NCBI RefSeq assembly: GCF_013177455.1
Contig: NZ_CP053660.1
Location: forward strand, 2,666,001-2,730,000
DNA from: Nocardioides marmotae
GTDB taxonomy: Bacteria > Actinomycetota > Actinomycetes > Propionibacteriales > Nocardioidaceae
DNA length: 64,000 nt
Direction: 5' to 3'
The notes under the pieces are model-generated. The model was given only the letters and a program-made list of their open reading frames with translations. It had not been told where the DNA came from and did not search any database. Each line of letters starts with the position of its first letter. The stretch's first letter is position 1. Both the position numbers and the translations under genes were made by a program. Shown here piece by piece: positions 17,101 through 25,446 of the stretch.

Positions 17101-18814
17101 GCTGGCCGACGCCCGCCGGGTCACCGAGGTCCGGATGGCCGGGGAGGAGCGCTGGAGCTCGATCGAGGACGTCGGCCGCCTGCGCGACGGCCTCGGCGTC
17201 GCCGTCCCGCCGGGGACGCCGTCGGTCTTCACCGAGCCGGTCGAGGACCCGCTCGCCGACCTGGTCTCGCGCTACGCCCGCACCCACGGCCCCTTCACCA
17301 CCGAGCAGTGCGCGGACCGGCTCGGCCTGGGCCAGGCCGTCGTCCGGCACACCCTCCAGCGCCTCGCCGGCCAGGGCCGGGTCCTCGACGGTGAGTTCCG
17401 TCCCTCCGGCGCCGGGTCGGAGTGGTGCGACGCCGAGGTGCTGCGCCGGCTGCGCCGCCGCTCCCTGGCCCGACTCCGCAAGGAGGTCGAGCCGGTCGAG
17501 CCGGCCGCCCTCGGCCGGTTCCTCACCGCGTGGCAGCACGTCGACACCGGCTCGGGCCGCGGCCCGCGGGGCGTCGACGGGGTGCTGACCGTGGTCGAGC
17601 AGCTCGCCGGCTGCCCGGTCCCCGCCTCCGCACTGGAGCCGCTGGTGCTCTCCGCGCGGGTGCGCGACTACGAGTCCTCCTACCTCGACGAGCTGACCGC
17701 CTCCGGCGAGGTCGTCTGGGCCGGGCACGGCGCCCTGCCCGGCTCCGACGGCTGGATCTCCCTGCACCTGGCCGACTCCGCGCACCTGACGCTGCCCGAG
17801 CCCGAGCCGTTCGAGCACAGCGAGCTCCACCAGGCGCTCCTCGACGCGCTCGCCCCCGGCGGGGCCTACTTCTTCCGCCAGCTCGCCGACACCGTGACCG
17901 GCTCCCTCGGCGCCACCCCCGACGCCGCCGTCTCCGCCGCGCTGTGGGACCTGGTCTGGGCGGGCCGGATCAGCAACGACACCCTCACCCCGCTGCGGGG
18001 GCTGGTCCGCGGCGGCTCGGCGAGCCACCGCACCAAGCGCGCCGCGCCGCGGGTGCGGATGTCGCAGACCACCCGGGGGCGGATGCCCGCCCGCACCGGC
18101 CCGCCGGAGACGGCCGGCCGCTGGGCGGTGCTGCCCGCGATCGACGAGGACCCCACCCGGCGCGCGCACGCCGCCGCCGAGCGGCTGCTGGACCGGCACG
18201 GCGTGGTGATCCGCGGGGCGGTGGTGAGCGAGCGGCTCCCGGGCGGGTTCGCGGCGGCGTACAAGGTGTTGTCGGCGTTCGAGGACTCCGGGCGCTGCCG
18301 GCGCGGCTACTTCGTCGACGGCCTGGGGGCCGCGCAGTTCGGCACCGCCGGGGCGATCGACCGGCTCCGCACGTTCGCCGAGGTCGACCCCGACGCCAAG
18401 CCGGTCGCCGTCGCCCTGGCCGCGACCGACCCGGCGAACCCCTACGGCGCCGCGCTCCCCTGGCCCGAGCGCGTCGTGGAGAGCGACGCCGCCGACGGGA
18501 AGCCCGGCGCCGGTCACCGGCCCGGACGCAAGGCCGGCGCGATGGTGGTGCTCGTCGACGGCGTGCTGACGATGTACGTCGAGCGCGGCGGGCGCACCCT
18601 GCTGACCTGGGCCGACGACGAGGAGCGCCTCGTCCCGGCCGCCCAGGCGCTCGCCGAGGCCGCCCGCCGCGGCTCGCTGGGCCGGCTCACCGTGGAGCGG
18701 GCCGACGGCGAGCAGCTGCTCGGCTCGGGCTCCACGCCGCTGCGCGAGGCGCTCACCGCGGCCGGCTTCGTCTCCACCCCCCGGGGCCTGCGGCTGCGAG
18801 GCGCCGGTGCCTGA
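14177..18814 (+). CDS. lhr: Lhr-type ATP-dependent DNA helicase
   Basis: 1545 residues, close to mycobacterial Lhr (about 1500). It is a superfamily 2 3'-5' DNA translocase that unwinds RNA-DNA or DNA duplexes in repair. Motif I APTGSGKT is near residue 50, the DEVH box (ILDEVHAV) near 175, motif III in LSATVRP, and motif VI in QRVGRAGHQ near 415. A winged-helix region and the long Lhr C-terminal domain follow. An ATG at 14168 is also in frame, but it overlaps the putative -10 hexamer, so GTG 14177 (VPDPTDPADA) is preferred. nei2 overlaps its 3' end by 8 nt, making a repair operon. Confidence 0.93.
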   Translation: MPDPTDPADALARFSDATRTWFGAAFAAPTPAQQGAWAAIDAGRHALVVAPTGSGKTLSAFLWSLDRLLSEPRPEDKQKRCRVLYVSPLKALAVDVERNLRTPLTGIRQTADRLGTTVPEVRVGVRSGDTPAADRRKLVTDPPDIMITTPESLFLMLTSQARESLRGVETVILDEVHAVAGTKRGAHLALTLERLDALLDRPAQRVGLSATVRPLDEVARFLGGSAPVEIVAPPSTKEWDLKVVVPVEDMTAPEQYDEDSEEPARAQSIWPHVEERVVDLIEEHRSTIVFANSRRLAERLTARLNEIATARAAPDADALERQTGGGQTGPPAQVMAQSGSSRPVSADDPYATVVAKAHHGSVSKEQRALIEDDLKRGRLPAVVATSSLELGIDMGAVDLVVQIESPPSVASALQRVGRAGHQVGEVSRGVLFPKHRGDLAQTAVAVERMRAGAIESLRVPANPLDVLAQQVVAATAMEPWPVDDLFDLVRRTASFAQLPRSAYDAVLDLLAGRYPSDEFAELRPRIVWDRVTGTLTGRPGAQRLAVTSGGTIPDRGLFGVFLVGGEGPGKRVGELDEEMVYESRVGDIFALGATSWRIEDITHDRVLVTPAPGIPGRLPFWKGDAPGRPAELGTAIGAFTRELGALPPPKAEQVARERGLDEYAAANLVAYLHEQLEATNVLPSDRTLVVERFRDELGDWRLVLHSPFGTPVHAPWALAINARLRERYGIDGQAVASDDGIVIRIPDTDAEPPGGDVIVFEADEIDDLVTTEVGGSALFAARFRECAARALLLPRRDPGRRSPLWQQRQRSAALLEVASKYPSFPIVLEAVRECLQDVYDLPALVALMRSIDRREVRVVDVSTHAPSPFARSLLFGYVAQFMYEGDSPIAERRAAALSLDQGLLAELLGRAELRELLDPDVLAEVEAELQRLHPDRRARDAEGVADLLRGLGPLTTAEVAERCVEGADVAGWLRTLADARRVTEVRMAGEERWSSIEDVGRLRDGLGVAVPPGTPSVFTEPVEDPLADLVSRYARTHGPFTTEQCADRLGLGQAVVRHTLQRLAGQGRVLDGEFRPSGAGSEWCDAEVLRRLRRRSLARLRKEVEPVEPAALGRFLTAWQHVDTGSGRGPRGVDGVLTVVEQLAGCPVPASALEPLVLSARVRDYESSYLDELTASGEVVWAGHGALPGSDGWISLHLADSAHLTLPEPEPFEHSELHQALLDALAPGGAYFFRQLADTVTGSLGATPDAAVSAALWDLVWAGRISNDTLTPLRGLVRGGSASHRTKRAAPRVRMSQTTRGRMPARTGPPETAGRWAVLPAIDEDPTRRAHAAAERLLDRHGVVIRGAVVSERLPGGFAAAYKVLSAFEDSGRCRRGYFVDGLGAAQFGTAGAIDRLRTFAEVDPDAKPVAVALAATDPANPYGAALPWPERVVESDAADGKPGAGHRPGRKAGAMVVLVDGVLTMYVERGGRTLLTWADDEERLVPAAQALAEAARRGSLGRLTVERADGEQLLGSGSTPLREALTAAGFVSTPRGLRLRGAGA

Positions 18815-19607
18815 GGGCGACACCGTCTACCGGGCGGCGCGGCTGCTGGACCGGGCGCTGTCGGGCCACGTGCTCGTCCGCACCGACCTCCGGGTCCCGC
18901 AGCACGCCACCGCGGACCTGGCCGGCTCGACCGTCGTGCGGACGGTCTCCCGCGGCAAGCACCTGCTCACCCGGATCGAGGGCGAGCAGGGCGCCTGGAC
19001 GCTGCACACCCACCTGAAGATGGAGGGCGCCTGGCGGGTGCACCGCCCCGGCGAGCCCTGGAGGCGCCCGGCCCACCAGGCCCGCGTCGTGCTCACGACC
19101 GACGACCGGGTCGCCGTCGGCTTCTCCCTCGGCGTCGTGGACCTGCTGCCCACCGCGGAGGAGCACACCGTCGTCGGCCACCTCGGCCCCGACCTGCTCG
19201 GCCCGGACTGGGACGAGGAGGAGGCGCTGCGCCGGCTGCGCGCCGAGCCGGACCGGCCGCTCAGCGAGGCGCTCCTGGACCAGCGCAACCTCGCCGGCAT
19301 CGGGAACATGTACCTCGCCGAGCTCTGCTACGTCTCCGGCGTGCACCCGCTCGCTCCGGTGGGATCGGTCGCGAACCTGCCGCGGCTGGTCCGCCGCGGC
19401 AAGCAGATGCTCGACCTCAACAAGGAGCGCGCGGTCCAGTCCACGACCGGGGACCTGCGCGAGCGGGAACGGATGTGGGTCTACCGCCGCGACAGGTCAC
19501 CCTGCCGGCGGTGCCGCACCCCGATCCGGGTCGCGATGACCGGGCCCGCGGGGCGGGAGCGGGCGACGTACTGGTGCCCGGCCTGCCAGCCGGAGCCGGG
19601 CGGCTGA
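18807..19607 (+). CDS. nei2: Endonuclease VIII-like DNA glycosylase Nei2
   Basis: 266 residues. The mature N-terminus PEGDTVYRAA carries the catalytic Pro2 and Glu3 of the Fpg/Nei family; the helix-two-turn-helix block is near QRNLAGIGNMYLAE, and a C-terminal zinc finger CRRC...CPAC is complete. These enzymes excise oxidised pyrimidines and nick the strand. The GTG start lies inside the end of lhr. The lhr-nei pairing is also found in Mycobacterium tuberculosis, where both respond to DNA damage. Confidence 0.9.
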   Translation: MPEGDTVYRAARLLDRALSGHVLVRTDLRVPQHATADLAGSTVVRTVSRGKHLLTRIEGEQGAWTLHTHLKMEGAWRVHRPGEPWRRPAHQARVVLTTDDRVAVGFSLGVVDLLPTAEEHTVVGHLGPDLLGPDWDEEEALRRLRAEPDRPLSEALLDQRNLAGIGNMYLAELCYVSGVHPLAPVGSVANLPRLVRRGKQMLDLNKERAVQSTTGDLRERERMWVYRRDRSPCRRCRTPIRVAMTGPAGRERATYWCPACQPEPGG

Positions 19608-19627
19608 GCCCTCGACCGAGCCCGCCG

Positions 19628-19951
19628 CTAGGCCGCGGAGGCGACGACGTCGCCGGCGCCGCGTCGGGCGGCGCTGCCGACCGTGCTGACGGTGATCGGG
19701 ATGGGGGCCAGCGCGGCCTCCTCGATGGCGACCGCGTGGGAGACGTCGCGGAGCACGTCGCTCAGCGGCACGTCCAGCGCGCCGCACAACGAGGCGAGGA
19801 GCTCGGAGGAGGCCTCCTTCTGCCCGCGCTCGATCTCGGAGATGTAGCCCAGGCTCACCCGGGCCTCGGCGGAGACCTGCCGCAGGGTCATCCCGCGCTG
19901 CATGCGCCGCTCGCGGAGCACGTCGCCGAGAAGCCGACGAAAAAGCACCAT
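19628..19951 (-). CDS. clgR: ClgR, XRE-family regulator of Clp protease genes
   Basis: 107 residues. A Cro/CI helix-turn-helix covers about residues 10-65 ([20 protein letters not shown], then [17 protein letters not shown]), the usual ClgR sequence. ClgR activates clp genes and other stress functions in actinobacteria. The chain ends VVASAA; terminal Ala-Ala is the kind of tail that makes streptomycete ClgR/PopR substrates of Clp proteases, so autoregulated turnover is likely. GGAAGGGG precedes the ATG (19949-19951) by 7 nt. It lies 32 nt downstream of cinA and converges with nei2. Confidence 0.9.
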   Translation of the reverse strand: MVLFRRLLGDVLRERRMQRGMTLRQVSAEARVSLGYISEIERGQKEASSELLASLCGALDVPLSDVLRDVSHAVAIEEAALAPIPITVSTVGSAARRGAGDVVASAA

Positions 19952-19979
19952 GCGGGTTCCCCTTCCTGGTCGGTTCGTC

Positions 19980-20005
19980 AACGCTACCCGATCGCGGTTT
20001 CTTCC
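19980..20005 (-). promoter_or_regulatory. Candidate sigma-E-like promoter of clgR
   Basis: On the minus strand GGAAG, 17 nt, CGTT. This fits the ECF/sigma-E pattern GGAAC-N16-18-CGTT apart from the fifth base. It overlaps the cinA stop. In mycobacteria clgR is under sigma E, which makes the match more credible. Confidence 0.45.
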
Positions 20006-20472
20006 GTGCCCAGCATGTCCTCCAGCGCCGACAGTGCCTCCTGGACCGCCAGGTTCTGCACGGTCACCCGGTCCCCGCCGAGCTCCAGCTCGATCGCCTC
20101 GAGCCGCCCGGGGCCGGAGAGGCCGACGAAGACGGTGCCCGCAGGCTTGCCCTCCTGCTCGCCGGGCCCGGCGACGCCGGTGGTCGCGATGCCGTACGTC
20201 GCGCCGGTCAGCTTCCGCACGCCCGAGGCCATCGCCCGGGCACACTCCGCGGAGACCACGCCGTGCTCCTCGATGATCTCCTCGGAGACCTCGAGCAGGC
20301 TGTGCTTGAGCTCGGTGGCGTAGGTGACCACGCCGCCGAGGAACGTCCCGGACGCTCCCGGTGTCTCGGTGAGCTTGACCGCCACCCGGCCGCCGGTGAG
20401 CGACTCGGCGGAGGCGATGGTCTGGCCGCTGGCGCGCAGCAGCAGGTGGACCCGGGCGGCGACGTCGATCAC
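19984..20472 (-). CDS. CinA C-terminal domain protein (nicotinamide-nucleotide amidase, PncC-like)
   Basis: 162 residues, covering only the CinA C-terminal domain. [15 protein letters not shown] near residue 20 and the later [21 protein letters not shown] are the family blocks. Enzymes of this type deamidate nicotinamide mononucleotide for pyridine nucleotide recycling. Start is GTG 20470-20472, 6 nt after TAGCAT. Position between pgsA (in the ancestral order) and clgR is the conserved actinobacterial place. Confidence 0.9.
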   Translation of the reverse strand: MIDVAARVHLLLRASGQTIASAESLTGGRVAVKLTETPGASGTFLGGVVTYATELKHSLLEVSEEIIEEHGVVSAECARAMASGVRKLTGATYGIATTGVAGPGEQEGKPAGTVFVGLSGPGRLEAIELELGGDRVTVQNLAVQEALSALEDMLGTEETAIG

Positions 20473-20478
20473 GCCCCG

Positions 20479-20484
20479 ATGCTA
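20479..20484 (-). promoter_or_regulatory. -10 hexamer for leaderless cinA-type mRNA
   Basis: TAGCAT on the minus strand, 6 nt before the GTG start. It faces the GH15 promoter 51 nt away. Confidence 0.55.
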
Positions 20485-20535
20485 GGCCGTCCCCCGAGCC
20501 GACCGGGTGCGGACCCACCCGGGTCGCCCGCCCCG

Positions 20536-20541
20536 TAGCCT
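20536..20541 (+). promoter_or_regulatory. -10 hexamer for leaderless GH15 mRNA
   Basis: TAGCCT, 7 nt before ATG 20549, no ribosome site. Confidence 0.6.
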
Positions 20542-20548
20542 CGGACGC

Positions 20549-22327
20549 ATGGCCCTGCCGATCGAGGACTACGCAGTGATCGGCGACCGGCGTACCGCCG
20601 CGCTCGTGGGGACCAACGGGTCGATCGACTGGTTGTGCCTGCCGCGCTTCGACTCCCCCGCGTGCCTCGCCGGCCTGCTCGGGACGCCCGAGCACGGCCA
20701 CTGGCAGCTGGTCCCCGAGGGGGTCTACAGCACCGAGCGGCGCTACGTCGGCGCCTCGGCGGTGCTGGAGACGACGTTCACCACCGCCGACGGCGTGGTG
20801 CGGCTGACCGACCTGATGCCGCGCGGCGACGGCCGGGCCGACGTCGTGCGCCGGGTGTCCGGGGTGAGCGGCCGGGTGCGGATGCGGCACGAGTGGCGGA
20901 TCCGGCTCGACTACGGCGCCGTGCACCCCTGGGTCCGGCGCCACCACCTCCACGGCGAGGACGTCATCGTCGCCATCGCCGGCCCCGACCAGCTCGTGCT
21001 GCGCGGGCCGCGGCTCCCGCGGGCCACCGACCACAGCCACAACGACGAGTTCGAGGTCGGCCCCGGCGACGACCTCGTCTTCACGATGACCTGGCTGCCC
21101 TCGCACGTCCCGCTCGACGACCTCCACGACCTCGGCGACCGGGTCGCGCAGAGCATCGACGAGGACGAGGCGTGGGCGCGGTCGTGCCGCGAGGACCTGC
21201 CGCACGCCGACCTGGTGCGACGCTCCCTGCTCACCCTGCGGCTGATGACCCACGAGGAGACCGGCGGCATCGTCGCCGCCCCCACCACCTCGCTGCCCGA
21301 GGAGATCGGTGGCGAACGGAACTGGGACTACCGCTTCTGCTGGCTGCGCGACGCCGCGCTGACCATCACCTCCCTCATCGACGCCGGCTACACCGAGGAG
21401 GCGATGCTGTGGCGGGCCTGGCTGCTCCGCTCGGTGGCCGGAGACCCGCAGGACCTCCAGATCATGTACGCCGTGGACGGCGCGCGCCGCCTGCCCGAGC
21501 ACGAGCTGCCGCACCTGCCGGGGTACGCCGGCTCGCTGCCGGTGCGGATCGGCAACGGGGCCGCGGTGCAGAAGCAGCACGACGTGCTCGGCGAGGTCAT
21601 GGACGCCCTGGACCGGGTGCGGACCGTCCGCGGCACGGCCGAGGACGAGGCGTGGGCGCTGCAGCGCGCGCTGGTCGACGACCTCGCCCGGCACTGGCAG
21701 GAGCCCGACCACGGCATCTGGGAGATCCGCGGGGAGCCGCGTCACTTCACCCACTCCCGCGCGATGGTCTGGGTCGCCTTCGACCGCGCCGTCCGGGCGG
21801 TCGAGGTCCACGGCCTCCCCGGGCCGGTCGAGAAGTGGCGCCGGGTCCGCGACGAGGTGCACGCCGAGGTCCTCGCCCGGGGCTGGAACGAGGAGAAGGG
21901 CACCTTCACCCAGCACTACGACACCGACGAGGTCGACGCCTCGTTGCTGGTGCTGCCGCTGGTCGGCTTCCTCCCCGCCGACGACCCGCGCATCCTGGGC
22001 ACCATCGAGGCGATCGAGCGCGAGCTGATGCGCGACGGGCTGCTGCTGCGCTACCGCACCGAGACCGGTGTCGACGGCCTGGCCGGCGACGAGCACCCGT
22101 TCCTCGCCTGCTCGTTCTGGCTCGTCTCGGCCTACGCCCTGGCCGGGCGGGTCAAGGACGCCCACGCCCTCTTCGACCGGCTGGCCGCCCTCGCCAACGA
22201 CGTCGGCCTGCTGGCCGAGGAGTACGACCCGGTCGCCTCCCGGATGACAGGCAACTTCCCCCAGGCCTTCAGCCACCTGACCCTCGTCCAGGCCGCGCTC
22301 GTCCTGGCCGACGCCGGGCCGGCCTAG
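20549..22327 (+). CDS. Glycoside hydrolase family 15 protein (glucoamylase or trehalase)
   Basis: 592 residues, cytosolic. The N-terminal beta domain starts [34 protein letters not shown]; the (alpha/alpha)6 catalytic barrel follows from about residue 230, with [16 protein letters not shown] near residue 255 and the general acid region in [20 protein letters not shown]. Several actinobacterial members with this architecture are trehalases rather than glucoamylases, so trehalose or alpha-1,4-glucan are both possible substrates. It diverges from cinA and is closed by a strong terminator. Confidence 0.9.
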   Translation: MALPIEDYAVIGDRRTAALVGTNGSIDWLCLPRFDSPACLAGLLGTPEHGHWQLVPEGVYSTERRYVGASAVLETTFTTADGVVRLTDLMPRGDGRADVVRRVSGVSGRVRMRHEWRIRLDYGAVHPWVRRHHLHGEDVIVAIAGPDQLVLRGPRLPRATDHSHNDEFEVGPGDDLVFTMTWLPSHVPLDDLHDLGDRVAQSIDEDEAWARSCREDLPHADLVRRSLLTLRLMTHEETGGIVAAPTTSLPEEIGGERNWDYRFCWLRDAALTITSLIDAGYTEEAMLWRAWLLRSVAGDPQDLQIMYAVDGARRLPEHELPHLPGYAGSLPVRIGNGAAVQKQHDVLGEVMDALDRVRTVRGTAEDEAWALQRALVDDLARHWQEPDHGIWEIRGEPRHFTHSRAMVWVAFDRAVRAVEVHGLPGPVEKWRRVRDEVHAEVLARGWNEEKGTFTQHYDTDEVDASLLVLPLVGFLPADDPRILGTIEAIERELMRDGLLLRYRTETGVDGLAGDEHPFLACSFWLVSAYALAGRVKDAHALFDRLAALANDVGLLAEEYDPVASRMTGNFPQAFSHLTLVQAALVLADAGPA

Positions 22328-22366
22328 GAGCCACACCCGCCCGCGCGGCCGGCGCCCCGACGTACG

Positions 22367-22404
22367 ACGGCGGGGGCCGGCCCGGGTGGGCCGACCCCCG
22401 CCGT
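22367..22404. terminator. Bidirectional hairpin terminator between GH15 and secreted nuclease genes
   Basis: ACGGCGGGGG, 2 nt, GGCCC, loop GGGT, GGGCC, 2 nt, CCCCCGCCGT. It lies 40 nt after GH15 and 24 nt after the converging nuclease gene. Confidence 0.8.
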
Positions 22405-22427
22405 GGGTCAGGTGGGACGTCGCGAGG

Positions 22428-25367
22428 TCAGCGCCGCACGACCCGGACGACCCGGACGATGCTGCGCGCGGCGACGTCGCCGCGGCCGTTGTAGGTGATC
22501 GTCAGCGTCTTGTCGCCGGCGCCGCCGAACTTCCAGAGCCGGACCTTGAGCACACCGTCCTCGAGCTTGACGACCTTGGTGCGCTTGCCCGGGAAGGACA
22601 CCCGGACCCAGCCGTCGGCGGCCTCGCCCTGGGCATGGACCTTGACCGTCAGCACCGCACGGGTCCGTCCGGCCACGACCTGCTGGGGGTACCAGAAGGC
22701 CCGCACGGTCGGCTTCACCGGCTCCGGGGCGGGGGGCTCCGTCGGGTCCGTCGGGCCCGGGGTCGGCGGGTCGGTCGGGTCCGAGGGACCCGGCGTCGGC
22801 GGGTCGGTGGGCGAGGGCGTCACCGGGCCGGGGTCCGTCGGCTCGGCGACGGTGTCGATGCCGACGACGACGGGGTCGTGGTCGGAGGACCGGTACGGAC
22901 CGGGGGCGTGGAAGTCCGCGCCGTGGTAGTTGAACCGGCTGTACTCCAGCGCGATCGACTCACCGCTGTTGATGCTCCAGACGTCGGAGCCGGTGATGGA
23001 GGCGAGCGCCGCGTCGTTGGCGAGGACGTGGTCGAGCGAGCCGACCAGGCCCGAGAACAGGTAGCTGTACTCGTCGTTGCCGGTCGCCGACGTCACGTCG
23101 GCGTAGCCCGCCTCGTCGAGGAGGCGGATCGGGTCCTCCATCGTGTAGGCGTTGAAGTCACCGAGCAGGTACGCCGCGTCGACGTCCTCCTCGACCCGGA
23201 CCCCCTCGACCCAGGTCGCGAGCGCCTCGGCCTGGCGGACCCGGTCGGGGTTCGCGTTGCCCTGGCCGGTGCCGTCGTCGACGCCCGAGCCCTTGGACTT
23301 GAAGTGGTTGACCACGAAGAGGAACGGCTCGCCGCCCTCGGTCGAGGTGAAGACCTGGGCGATCGGCTCGCGGGCGTTGTCGAACGCCTCGCCCGCGCCG
23401 CTCAGCTCGCCGAGCGCGCGCGCCTCGCCGACCCGTCGCACGGCGGCGGGCTTGTAGATGATGGCGTTGGTGATGACGTCCATCTCCGCGGCCGGGGGCA
23501 GGTCGGCCGAGGACGGGTTGGCCGCCCAGACCTCGGAGCCCGCGTCGGCGTTGAGCGCCGCGACCAGGCTCTCGGTCGCCTCGTCGGCCTCCTCGCCGAG
23601 GACGAGGGAGTTCTCGATCTCCATCAGGCCGACGACATCGGCGTCCATGGCGTTGATCGCGGCGACGATCTTCTCCTGCTGGCGCGCGAAGTCCTCGGGG
23701 TCCCAGGCGCCGCGCTGGTCGCAGCCGGTGTTGACGTTGGTGCCGTCGCCGGCGCGGTCGGTGTAGGGCCGGCAGCCGTCGTCGCCGACGTTGTCGTCGT
23801 CCGCGTCGCCGAGGGTGGTGAAGTAGTTCAGGACGTTGAACGAGGCGATCGCGAGCTCCGCCTCGCCGTCCGGGTCCACCCGCGAGGCGTCGGGCGCGGC
23901 CTCACGGGTGTCCTCGAAGACCGCCGGGGAGGTCGCGGGGAACCGCGAGCCGTCGACCGAGACGAGCGGCTGGAAGCGGTACGTCGGCGCGCTGGTCGAG
24001 CCGCCCTCGGTGAGGATGACGTCCTCGACGAACTCCACGCCGGCGCCCACCCGCACGGGGTCGGTGTCGGAGACGTAGGCCGGCACCAGGTTCTTGTTGC
24101 TCGTGAAGCTCGTCCCCGAGCCGTCGTCCAGCGTGATCGCGCGGGCCGCGTTGTCGGCGACGACCGCGGCGATCGCGCTCGCGTCACGGGGGTCGGCCAC
24201 CTCGGTCGGCTGGAGGAGCGGGGTGTCGCCGAGCGCGAGCCCCACCTCGCCGTACACGTTGGTGCTGTAGGTGTCGGCGACGGTGAACTCGCGGTCCCGG
24301 ACGCCGAAGAGCATGCCCTCGAGGGTCTCCTTGGCCGCGTCCGTGGCGGGCCAGGCACCGGTGTAGGGCACCGGGGCGGCCGCGGGGGTCGTCAGCTCGG
24401 TGACCTGGGCCGCCGAGGTGCGGATCTGGGTCTGGCCGGCGTGCTCGGCGACCTCGCCGGTGACCTCGACGTGGTCACCCGGCTCGACGCTGATCGCGCC
24501 GGAGCCGTTCGGGTAGTAGACGAAGACGCCGTCGGAGGCGGTCCGGTCGGCCTCGGCGCCGGTGCCGGGCGTCTGGAGGTAGAAGCCGTAGAGGAACTGC
24601 GGCACGGCGGTGACCACGCCCGTGGTCGTCACCACGTCGCCCACCAACGGCGATGCGGCGCCGGTGCCCTGGATCTCGGGGATGGTGGCGTCGACCGGGT
24701 CCGCCGGCGGCTCGGGCTCGACCGGGCCGGCCCCGCTGCTCTGCGGCGTGGGCGCGCCGACGGTGAACTCGTCAGCGTTGTTGTCGGCGTCGGCCTTCGT
24801 GCGGCTCACCGAGGTGGCGTTCGCTGTCGCGGCCGCCGCGGCGGTCTCGTAGCTCGCGGCCGGGGCACCCGAGCCGTTCGCGCCCCAGCCGACCATGTCG
24901 ACGATGCCTGTGGCGCCAGCGAGGTTGCCCGCGCCGGTGAAGGAAGCGCCTCGATACACCAGGACCTGACCGCCGGTGCCGGCGATGTTGAAGGTGCTCG
25001 TGGCGTCGGGGGTCGGGAGCGCCGGGAGCGCGGCGTTGTTGCCGTCGGCGCCCTTGACGAGGAAGTGCTTGCCAGGCGCGAGGGTGCCGCTCAGCGCGAG
25101 CTTGCCGCCGCTGCCGTTCGTGACGGAGCGGTACTCCAGCGTCAGGCCGGACAGGTCGACGGCGGCGTCCGTGGGGTTGTGGAGCTCGATGAAGTCCGAG
25201 CGCAGCGGGGCGCCGGTGTTGCCGCCGCCGCCGTACACCTCGCTGATGACGAGGTTCGGGCTGACGGCGTGCGCCGGGAGCGGCGCGAAGGAGAGGCCGG
25301 TGGCGGCGAGGGCCAGACCGGCGCAGGCCGCGAGCGACCTGCGGGGGGAACGCCCGGATGAGGGCAT
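22428..25367 (-). CDS. Secreted ExeM/NucH-family nuclease with lamin-tail domain
   Basis: 979 residues. A signal peptide ends at AHA near residue 34. A lamin-tail domain follows ([18 protein letters not shown], about 38-150), then an OB-fold (about 230-330) and an endonuclease/exonuclease/phosphatase domain (about 490-860) with [27 protein letters not shown] and SSDHDPVVV providing the Asn, Glu, Asp-Asn and Asp-His catalytic residues. A Pro/Thr-rich linker of repeated PTDPP units leads to a basic Ig-like domain. Likely degrades extracellular DNA. The ATG has GGAGG 7 nt upstream. Adjacent to a secreted 5'-nucleotidase. Confidence 0.92.
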   Translation of the reverse strand: MPSSGRSPRRSLAACAGLALAATGLSFAPLPAHAVSPNLVISEVYGGGGNTGAPLRSDFIELHNPTDAAVDLSGLTLEYRSVTNGSGGKLALSGTLAPGKHFLVKGADGNNAALPALPTPDATSTFNIAGTGGQVLVYRGASFTGAGNLAGATGIVDMVGWGANGSGAPAASYETAAAAATANATSVSRTKADADNNADEFTVGAPTPQSSGAGPVEPEPPADPVDATIPEIQGTGAASPLVGDVVTTTGVVTAVPQFLYGFYLQTPGTGAEADRTASDGVFVYYPNGSGAISVEPGDHVEVTGEVAEHAGQTQIRTSAAQVTELTTPAAAPVPYTGAWPATDAAKETLEGMLFGVRDREFTVADTYSTNVYGEVGLALGDTPLLQPTEVADPRDASAIAAVVADNAARAITLDDGSGTSFTSNKNLVPAYVSDTDPVRVGAGVEFVEDVILTEGGSTSAPTYRFQPLVSVDGSRFPATSPAVFEDTREAAPDASRVDPDGEAELAIASFNVLNYFTTLGDADDDNVGDDGCRPYTDRAGDGTNVNTGCDQRGAWDPEDFARQQEKIVAAINAMDADVVGLMEIENSLVLGEEADEATESLVAALNADAGSEVWAANPSSADLPPAAEMDVITNAIIYKPAAVRRVGEARALGELSGAGEAFDNAREPIAQVFTSTEGGEPFLFVVNHFKSKGSGVDDGTGQGNANPDRVRQAEALATWVEGVRVEEDVDAAYLLGDFNAYTMEDPIRLLDEAGYADVTSATGNDEYSYLFSGLVGSLDHVLANDAALASITGSDVWSINSGESIALEYSRFNYHGADFHAPGPYRSSDHDPVVVGIDTVAEPTDPGPVTPSPTDPPTPGPSDPTDPPTPGPTDPTEPPAPEPVKPTVRAFWYPQQVVAGRTRAVLTVKVHAQGEAADGWVRVSFPGKRTKVVKLEDGVLKVRLWKFGGAGDKTLTITYNGRGDVAARSIVRVVRVVRR

Positions 25368-25408
25368 GACGAAACCTCCGAGAGGGGGTGGTGGGGGGAG
25401 GAGGAGCG

Positions 25409-25441
25409 CCGCGGGGCCTGCCGGATCGGCAGGCCCCGCGG
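25409..25441 (-). terminator. Hairpin terminator after the 5'-nucleotidase gene
   Basis: A perfect 15 bp stem (25409-25423 with 25427-25441) and 3 nt loop directly after the stop codon at 25447. It separates the two tandem secreted-enzyme genes, though readthrough could still couple them. Confidence 0.85.
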
Positions 25442-25446
25442 GTGGA

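Noticed and set aside
13844..18823. 1659-codon minus-strand frame opposite lhr
   Set aside because: Antisense shadow of lhr. Only its last 76 codons (small acidic protein, 13844-14074) look like a real gene.
19628..22336. 902-codon minus-strand frame over GH15, cinA and clgR
   Set aside because: Shadow frame; only the last 107 codons (clgR) are real.
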